Below, one piece after another: positions 20,748-26,101 of a stretch of DNA of 26,101 nucleotides. The DNA lies in contig JBBQGM010000076.1 of NCBI GenBank assembly GCA_038322995.1, forward strand, positions 1-26,101. Direction: 5' to 3'. The stretch is from QHXQ01 sp038322995. GTDB taxonomy: Bacteria > Acidobacteriota > Blastocatellia > Pyrinomonadales > Pyrinomonadaceae. The notes below the pieces were generated by a model, which saw nothing but the letters and a program-made list of their open reading frames with translations, was not told the DNA's origin and searched no databases. Within the stretch, counting starts at the first letter, position 1. Every line of letters begins with the position of its first letter. The translations under genes were made by a program, and so were the position numbers.

Positions 20748-23444
20748 ATGATTATCTACTCCTCGCACACTGCCCGCACCATCCGTCATCGCGCGCACAG
20801 CACTACCTTATTCATGCTCCTGCTCCTGGCGGTCAGCGCGAGCGCACAGCAAACCACCGGCCCCGCGCCCGCCGTTGCGCCGCCCGCGCCGACGAACACA
20901 AACGCAACGCAGTCCGGCACGGTGGACGCGAACGGCAACTTGCAGCCGGCGGGCAGTGTCGTGCCGACCACGGCCGGCTTGGCCGGGCGCGGCGAGTCGG
21001 GCGCGCTACCGCCGACGGCCGTGCGCCCGCCCTTTCCGCTCGCGGCCGAAAAGGCGCAAGCGTTGCGCGTGCCGCGCTTCGAGACGCCGCCCGTCATTGA
21101 TGGCAAACTCGACGATGCCGCGTGGCTCACGGCAGCCGCCTTCCGCGAGTTCTATCAGACCAACCCCGGCGACAACATCGCGCCCTCGATGCCGACCGAA
21201 GCGTTCATCGGCTACGACGCACGCTTCCTCTATCTCGCGTTTCATTGCTATGACGATCCGACGAAGGTGCGCGCCTCCGTCGCGCGCCGCGACAACGTCT
21301 TTGGCGAAGACAACGTGCGCGTCTTCCTCGACACGTTCAACGATCAGCGCAAGGCTTACATCCTCGGCTGGAATCCGTTCGGTGTGCAGCAGGACGGCAT
21401 CACGACCGAAGGCGGCGGCACGGATTACAGCGTGGACATCGTGATGACGTCGAAGGGCCTGCTCACCGCCGACGGCTACACGATTGAAGTGGCGATCCCG
21501 TTCAAGTCGTTGCGCTATGAAGCGGGCAAAGACAAGCTGTGGGGCATACACGTCTGGCGCAACATTGATCGCTTCAACGACGAGATCGATTCGTGGATGC
21601 CGCTCTCGCGCGACAAGTCGGGCACGCTTAATCAGGAAGGGCACATCACGGGTCTCGAAGGCGTCTCAACCGAACGCACACTTGAGTTGATTCCGAGTCT
21701 CACCGTGTCCGAGACGGGCCGGCTCGTGCGCTCGCTCCCGCCCGCCGTGCTGCGCGCCACGCCGGGCTTAGTCGATCAAGGTCGCTTTGTGAATGAGCCG
21801 ATCAAACTCGATCCCGGTCTCACCGCCAAGTTCGGCATCTCGCCGACGATGACGCTCGACTTTGCTTTGAATCCCGACTTCGCGCAGGTCGAAGCGGATC
21901 AACTCGTCGTCACCACGAATCAGCGTTTTCCCATTTTCTTTCCCGAACGCCGCCCCTTCTTCCTCGAAGGCGTGGAGATTTTTCGCACGCCCTTGCAAGC
22001 CGTCAACACGCGCGCCATCGTCGATCCAGACTTGGCCGTCAAACTCACGGGCCGGCGCGGGCGCAACACCTACGGTGTGCTGCTCGCCTCCGACAACGGC
22101 CCCGGCTCGTTCATCGGCGACGAGCGACTGTCCGCCGCTAATCAACCGTTCCTCGACAAGAACGCTTACATCGGCGTGTTGCGTTTGAAGCGCGACGTGG
22201 GCCGCGAGAACAGCATCGGCGTGCTGGCGACCACGTACAACTTTATTCAGAAGCACAATCAGTTGCTCGGCATCGACGGCCGTTTCCGGCTCGATCCCAA
22301 AACAACGCTCACCTTTGCCGTGCTCGGCTCGACCGCGCGCAACTTCTTCTTCGACGCAGACCTCGGCGACGACCTCTACCGCACCGGCAACGGCCTCGCC
22401 TACTCATTCGACGCGACCCGGCAGGGGCGCAACTTCACGGCCGAGTTTTACGGTGAGGGCTACAGCAAAGACTATCGCGCCGACGTGGGCTTCGTCGGGC
22501 GCACGAACACGAATTTCAGTTCGACCTTTCTCGGCTGGAACTCGACGCCCAAGCCCAAAGCAAAACTGATCTCGTGGAACGCGCACAACTTCACGCACAT
22601 CGATTACGACTTCCAGCGGCGCATGCAAATCTGGGAGAGCGAGTTCGCGGGGCAGTTGGCGTTTCAGGGCAACAAGTTTTTCGGCGGCGGTTACGAGTAT
22701 GCGTATGAGCGGCTGTTCGAGGAAGAGTTCGGGCCGCACCGCGAGGCGGCGCACGACGGCGAGCCGTTCCGCCCCGGCGCATTTGCCGGCGACGACGACG
22801 AGCGTTCGTCTTCAAAAAATCACTACTTCCTCAACGGCAGTTGGCGGCCCAGCAAGAAGTATTCGCTCGCGTCGAACTTCGTCTATCGCGACGGTCATTT
22901 CGATCTGGACTTTGGCGCAGGTCGTCGCTTCCCGCGCGTCAGCCCCGGCGCAATCGCGCAGCGCGCCGCGCAGGCTGCGGGCTTGTGCAGCGGGCCGTCT
23001 GCCCTGCGGCCTGCCGTCTGCTCCGCGCCGCTCGATCCCGGCCCCGGCGGGCTCGTCCAACTCGGCGTCTCGGCCGCCTTTCAGCCGACGAACGCGCTCA
23101 GCACCACGCTCAACTACACGAAGAATCGCCTGCGCCGCTACGACTCTAATCTGGTCGCCTTCGATGTGAACCTGCTCTCGTGGCGCACGACCTATCAGTT
23201 CACGCGCTTCGCCTTCGCGCGCGTGCGCCTCGATTACGAATCGCTGCCGCGCCGCCTGCGCGGGCAGTTCCTCTTCGGCTACACGCCCAACCCCGGCACG
23301 GCCCTCTACATCGGCTACAACGACGACGCCAACCTCAACGGCTTCTCGCCCGTCAACAGTCAACTGCAACCCGGCTTCCGCCGCAACGGCCGCACCTTCT
23401 TCATCAAGATGTCTTACCTGTTCCGCCGCAGCTTTGGCGGGTAA
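20748..23444 (+). CDS. DUF5916 outer-membrane protein with CBM9-like domain (tandem paralogue)
   Basis: Same build as the preceding gene but without the AMIN-like domain. The signal region ends in LFMLLLLAVSASAQ, and a roughly 60-residue Pro/Ala/Thr linker follows. The CBM9-like part reads RVPRFETPPVIDGKLDDAAW, YLAFHCYDDPTKVRA and GYTIEVAIPFKSLRYEAGKD. The DUF5916 barrel has NPDFAQVEADQLVVTTNQRF, FFPERRPFFLEGVEIF and a final GRTFFIKMSYLFRRSFGG. I start at ATG 20748 (898 aa), which gives a normal signal peptide. ATG 20682 is also in frame, and neither has a clear ribosome binding site. Long stretches are identical in both genes, so this is a tandem duplication. The partner lies 97 bp upstream, with no terminator seen between them. 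The substrate of this family is not established. Confidence 0.85.
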   Translation: MIIYSSHTARTIRHRAHSTTLFMLLLLAVSASAQQTTGPAPAVAPPAPTNTNATQSGTVDANGNLQPAGSVVPTTAGLAGRGESGALPPTAVRPPFPLAAEKAQALRVPRFETPPVIDGKLDDAAWLTAAAFREFYQTNPGDNIAPSMPTEAFIGYDARFLYLAFHCYDDPTKVRASVARRDNVFGEDNVRVFLDTFNDQRKAYILGWNPFGVQQDGITTEGGGTDYSVDIVMTSKGLLTADGYTIEVAIPFKSLRYEAGKDKLWGIHVWRNIDRFNDEIDSWMPLSRDKSGTLNQEGHITGLEGVSTERTLELIPSLTVSETGRLVRSLPPAVLRATPGLVDQGRFVNEPIKLDPGLTAKFGISPTMTLDFALNPDFAQVEADQLVVTTNQRFPIFFPERRPFFLEGVEIFRTPLQAVNTRAIVDPDLAVKLTGRRGRNTYGVLLASDNGPGSFIGDERLSAANQPFLDKNAYIGVLRLKRDVGRENSIGVLATTYNFIQKHNQLLGIDGRFRLDPKTTLTFAVLGSTARNFFFDADLGDDLYRTGNGLAYSFDATRQGRNFTAEFYGEGYSKDYRADVGFVGRTNTNFSSTFLGWNSTPKPKAKLISWNAHNFTHIDYDFQRRMQIWESEFAGQLAFQGNKFFGGGYEYAYERLFEEEFGPHREAAHDGEPFRPGAFAGDDDERSSSKNHYFLNGSWRPSKKYSLASNFVYRDGHFDLDFGAGRRFPRVSPGAIAQRAAQAAGLCSGPSALRPAVCSAPLDPGPGGLVQLGVSAAFQPTNALSTTLNYTKNRLRRYDSNLVAFDVNLLSWRTTYQFTRFAFARVRLDYESLPRRLRGQFLFGYTPNPGTALYIGYNDDANLNGFSPVNSQLQPGFRRNGRTFFIKMSYLFRRSFGG

Positions 23445-23871
23445 AGAATTGTGCGATGCAAGTTGAGCCACGAGCGGCGCATGAGGTTGAATACCGCGTG
23501 TGCCGCTTAATGCTTTGCCGGCCGAAAACTTATCAATGCAACGGCCTCTGGCGGACGACCACGTGCGTGTTGCCGGGAGCGCAGGCATCTTGCCCGCCGG
23601 GCGTGCTTTAGCACGCTAATAAGGCCGCGCTTACCTGCCAGCTTGAGTAACCTGTGAATTTGTTCGCGCGGGCGCGCTCAGGGCAGGCAAGATGCCTGCG
23701 CTCCCGGCACAATGGCCTTGACTGGCTCGGTTACACTTGGCCGCAAACGCCTATCAGCGCGCCCGCCGTGTCGTTGCCGGGGTGGCACGCTTGCCTGTCT
23801 CCGCCGGTCACATCTGCGCGCTGGCTCGTGCTAAACTACCCGCTCAAATTGGCGGCAGTCTTCTACGTTTA
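23445..23871. other. Intergenic region with inverted repeats
   Basis: I see no supportable gene in these 427 bp. The stretch is dominated by the inverted repeat described at 23571-23709. The last roughly 160 bp should hold the promoter of the efflux operon, but no convincing -35/-10 pair was recognised. The open frame running into the adaptor gene from 23737 has no ribosome binding site and is read as non-coding. Confidence 0.5.
23571..23709. repeat. Dispersed-type inverted repeat with a nested hairpin
   Basis: Two perfect 24-nt arms in inverted orientation (23571-23594 and 23686-23709) contain GCGCAGGCATCTTGCC. The pairing continues for a few bases inward with mismatches. The 91-nt interior carries its own palindrome GCGTGC-TTTA-GCACGC (23601-23616). 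The structure is typical of extragenic repeat elements that recur in acidobacterial and other genomes. That comparison is from memory. It lies between the DUF5916 genes and the efflux operon and may serve as a terminator or attenuator boundary. Confidence 0.75.
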
Positions 23872-25122
23872 ATGACAGACAGGATGTGTGCAGAGAAGCG
23901 CAGCAGCATACGGCGCGGCCGTTTGATGTTTGCGGGCGCGCTTGTTTTGGTCGGCGTGCTAACCGGCGGCGCATGCAAGAGTGACTATCCGGCGGGCGCA
24001 AATCAGGCGCAGACAGGTGGGCCGACAGGCACGACGCGCGCGGTGCATACGGCGCGCGTCGCGGAGATGCCGGTGGGCAACTCGCTCAGCGTGACGGGCA
24101 CGCTCGCCGCGCAGGATCAAGCGACGCTGAGTGTGAAAGCGCCGGGGCGCATACACACGATCACGATTGATCTGGGCAGCGTTGTCAGGAGGGGCCAGAC
24201 CGTCGCGCAGATCGAGCAACAGGATTACCAGTTGCGCATACAACAAACAGAGGCTGCGTTAGGACAGGCGCGTGCGCGTTTGGGTCTCACGCCCGACGGC
24301 ACGGACGACCGTGTCGAAGCCGAGCAGACCGGCACGGTGCGGCAAGCCCGCGCGTTGATGGACGAAGCGCGCACCACACGCGAGCGCACCGAATCACTCG
24401 TCAAGCAAGGCGTCGTCTCGCGCGCAGAATTTGATTCGGCGGATGCGGCTTACAAGGTTGCGGTCAGCCGCTTTCAGGATGCGGTCGAGGAGATACGCAA
24501 CCGGCAGGCGTTGCTCTCGCAACGGCGCGCCGAAGTTGCATTAGCCCGGCAACAACTCGCAGACACGACCGTCGTCGCGCCTTTCGACGGCGTTGTGCAG
24601 GAGAAGCGCGCGAGCGTCGGCGAATACTTGGCGGCGGGCGCGCCCGTCGTGACGATTGTGCGCGTCAACCCCTTGCGCTTCCGCGCCGAAGTGCCGGAGC
24701 GCGACGCGGCGAGCGTGAAGATGGGGCAGCGCGTTAACGTGACGGTCGAAGGCGCGAACACAGTTTTCGCGGGCCGCGTCGTGCGCCTCAGTCCGAGCAT
24801 CACCGAGCAGAACCGCATGCTCGTCGTCGAAGCCGAAGTGGCCAACAACGGCACGCTCCGCCCCGGCTCGTTCGCCCGCGCCGACATCGTGACGAGCGAC
24901 ACGGCGCAGGCCGTCACCGTGCCCTCAAACGCCATCATCACCTTCGCCGGCATCGAGAAGGTCATCGTCGTGCAGAACGGCAAGGCCCTGGAGAAGCCCG
25001 TCACCACCGGCCGCCGCGTGGCCGACTGGACGGAGATCGTCTCCGGCGTAAACGTCGGCGATACAGTCGTGCTCGATCCCGGCAACCTGCAATCGGGACA
25101 AGCGGTCAGTGTTGTTGAGTAA
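23872..25122 (+). CDS. RND efflux periplasmic adaptor (membrane fusion protein, HlyD/AcrA family)
   Basis: It links the inner-membrane RND pump, encoded just downstream, to an outer-membrane channel for export of small molecules. A basic N-terminus and hydrophobic segment (LMFAGALVLVGVLTGGACKS) give either a signal anchor or a weak lipobox. Next come a lipoyl-like half (VTGTLAAQDQATLSVKAPGR, then GSVVRRGQTVAQIEQQDY), a helical hairpin (about 115-220) and the second lipoyl half (DTTVVAPFDGVVQEKRASVG, then EYLAAGAPVVTIV). The beta-barrel domain (VPERDAASVKMGQRVNVTVE) is followed by the membrane-proximal domain ending in GDTVVLDPGNLQSGQAVSVV. The length is 416 aa from ATG 23872; ATG 23884 is possible. 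The substrate is unknown. Confidence 0.9.
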   Translation: MTDRMCAEKRSSIRRGRLMFAGALVLVGVLTGGACKSDYPAGANQAQTGGPTGTTRAVHTARVAEMPVGNSLSVTGTLAAQDQATLSVKAPGRIHTITIDLGSVVRRGQTVAQIEQQDYQLRIQQTEAALGQARARLGLTPDGTDDRVEAEQTGTVRQARALMDEARTTRERTESLVKQGVVSRAEFDSADAAYKVAVSRFQDAVEEIRNRQALLSQRRAEVALARQQLADTTVVAPFDGVVQEKRASVGEYLAAGAPVVTIVRVNPLRFRAEVPERDAASVKMGQRVNVTVEGANTVFAGRVVRLSPSITEQNRMLVVEAEVANNGTLRPGSFARADIVTSDTAQAVTVPSNAIITFAGIEKVIVVQNGKALEKPVTTGRRVADWTEIVSGVNVGDTVVLDPGNLQSGQAVSVVE

Positions 25123-25140
25123 TCAAGCGAGAAGTTGAAG

Positions 25141-25410
25141 ATGATCCATGAACTTTGGGAAGATGCAGATGGCTTAGACCTCTTTTGTCTAGCTGGCCCG
25201 AAAGGCGATGGAGCACGCAAACTTTTGGCCGCTGGCGCGAAGTTAATTTGGACTGTTGATGCTAATAGCCACTATGAAGCAATGACGGCTTATTACAAGT
25301 TCAAAGGCTGGGGTAAATACACAACCGATCAAGAATGGGATATGCAGCCTTATCCTGAAGAATGGGTAAAAGAACAGCAAGCGGGGCTTGAGCAAGAACA
25401 TCAAGAGTAG
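25141..25410 (+). CDS. Small conserved protein of unknown function inside the efflux operon
   Basis: It encodes 89 aa from ATG 25141 (a TTG two codons earlier is less likely), with GAGAAG upstream. I recognise the pattern only as a widespread small hypothetical family: LDLFCLAGPKGDGARKLL, GAKLIWTVDANSHYEAMTAY, YYKFKGWGKYTTDQEWDM and a PYPEEW end. It is acidic with no signal peptide or membrane span, hence cytosolic. The codon use is clearly less GC-rich than its neighbours (CTTTTGTCTAGCT, TTAATTTGG). It sits 18 bp after the adaptor and 9 bp before the pump, two genes that normally adjoin. That points to a recent insertion. A role in efflux is not implied by the sequence. Confidence 0.72.
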   Translation: MIHELWEDADGLDLFCLAGPKGDGARKLLAAGAKLIWTVDANSHYEAMTAYYKFKGWGKYTTDQEWDMQPYPEEWVKEQQAGLEQEHQE

Positions 25411-25419
25411 TTAAGCGGT

Positions 25420-26101
25420 ATGCAAAAGCTCGCAGAAATTTGTATTAAGCGGCCGGTCTTCGCGGTGATGATCATCATGGCGTTGGTGGTGGTCGGCACG
25501 TCGAGTTTTATGAGTCTCGGCGTGGATCGATTTCCGTCGGTTGACTTGCCGACGATTAGCATCCGCACGAATTTGCCGGGCGCGTCCACGGAAGAGATCG
25601 AGTCGGTCGTCTCGCAGCGCATCGAGGAAGTGGTCAACACGGTGGAGGGCATCGAGCAGTTGCGCTCGGTGTCCGCGCCCGGCACGTCGATCATCATCGC
25701 CACGTTCAGCCTGAACCGCGACATAGACTCCGCCGCGCAGGACGTGCGCGACCGCGTCAGCACCATCGTGCGCGATTTGCCCGACGACGCCACGCCGCCC
25801 ATCGTGCAGAAGTTCGACAACGATACGACGCCGGTCTTGACCGTCGCGCTCTCCGGCGAACGCTCCTTGCGCGAGTTGACAGAACTCGGCGACAAGGTTG
25901 TGAAGGTGCAGCTTGAGCGCGCGGGCGGCGTCGGCGAGGTGGCGGTTGTCGGCGGCTCGCAGCGCGCGGTCAACGTGTGGGTTGATGCGGAGCGGCTGGC
26001 GGCTTATCACATCCCGATCACAGAGGTGCGGCAAGCCCTACAACGGCAGAACGCGGACGTACCCGGCGGTAACGTCGAGACGGGCCGGCGCGAGTTGAGC
26101 A
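25420..26101 (+). CDS. RND efflux pump, inner-membrane transporter (5' part, cut by the window edge)
   Basis: This is a proton-driven RND (AcrB/MexB-like, HAE1-type) transporter. The first 227 codons are present and open to the window edge. The start MQKLAEICIKRPVFAVMIIM with the first membrane helix (about 13-33) is typical. The porter domain follows with VDRFPSVDLPTISIRTNLPG, ASTEEIESVVSQRIEEVVN and VEGIEQLRSVSAPGTSIIIA. DVRDRVSTIVRDLPDDATPP, IVQKFDNDTTPVLTVALSG, GGVGEVAVVGGSQRAVNVWV and QNADVPGGNVETG come after it. These match PN1/PC1 subdomain sequences of the family. ATG 25420 is 9 nt after the small gene's stop, so it is in an operon with the adaptor at 23872. An outer-membrane channel gene is not in view. 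Confidence 0.92.
   Translation, partial: MQKLAEICIKRPVFAVMIIMALVVVGTSSFMSLGVDRFPSVDLPTISIRTNLPGASTEEIESVVSQRIEEVVNTVEGIEQLRSVSAPGTSIIIATFSLNRDIDSAAQDVRDRVSTIVRDLPDDATPPIVQKFDNDTTPVLTVALSGERSLRELTELGDKVVKVQLERAGGVGEVAVVGGSQRAVNVWVDAERLAAYHIPITEVRQALQRQNADVPGGNVETGRRELS

Noticed and set aside
23737..23871. 45-codon upstream extension of the efflux adaptor
   Set aside because: It places the hydrophobic signal segment in mid-protein and has no ribosome binding site; ATG 23872 gives a normal exported N-terminus.

Overview
The window is GC-rich bacterial chromosome from a Gram-negative organism. The evidence is signal peptides, two large outer-membrane-barrel proteins, an RND efflux system and a type IV pilin. 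The mix of DUF4097 beta-repeat proteins, DUF5916 barrels, an ECF sigma/zinc anti-sigma pair and a hemE-hemH-hemG operon is what I would expect from Acidobacteriota (Blastocatellia-like). That placement is an inference from gene content, not a phylogenetic result.

Layout. Positions 1-1105 hold no intact protein gene. They contain a decayed 3' end of an IS256-family transposase, a strong terminator hairpin, a 102-bp MITE-like element with a 7-bp target duplication, and a tRNA-Val(CAC) on the minus strand. A type IV pilin gene (minus) follows. Next, on the plus strand, come a MoxR ATPase, a two-domain protein that looks like a nucleoside deoxyribosyltransferase/TIR-like domain joined to a PLD-like domain, and a DUF58 protein. 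A minus-strand heme operon (hemE, hemH, hemG) converges on DUF58.

Divergent from hemE begins a roughly 14-kb plus-strand block. It starts with an ECF sigma factor translationally coupled (ATGA overlap) to a zinc-binding membrane anti-sigma factor. Four secreted DUF4097 beta-repeat proteins and one secreted protein of unknown function follow, then two tandem paralogous DUF5916/CBM9-like outer-membrane proteins. Matching ECF-type promoter candidates (GAAAC, 17 nt, CGTC) lie about 122-124 nt upstream of the unknown secreted protein and of the first DUF5916 gene, and weaker versions lie upstream of the sigma gene. I read this block as a possible sigma-controlled cell-envelope regulon. This is the best candidate in the window for an undescribed system.

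The window ends with an efflux operon: an RND periplasmic adaptor, a small gene of different codon use wedged in between, and the first 227 codons of an RND inner-membrane pump that runs off the edge. Several dispersed-type inverted repeats sit between genes, at 836-937, 1776-1870 and 23571-23709.
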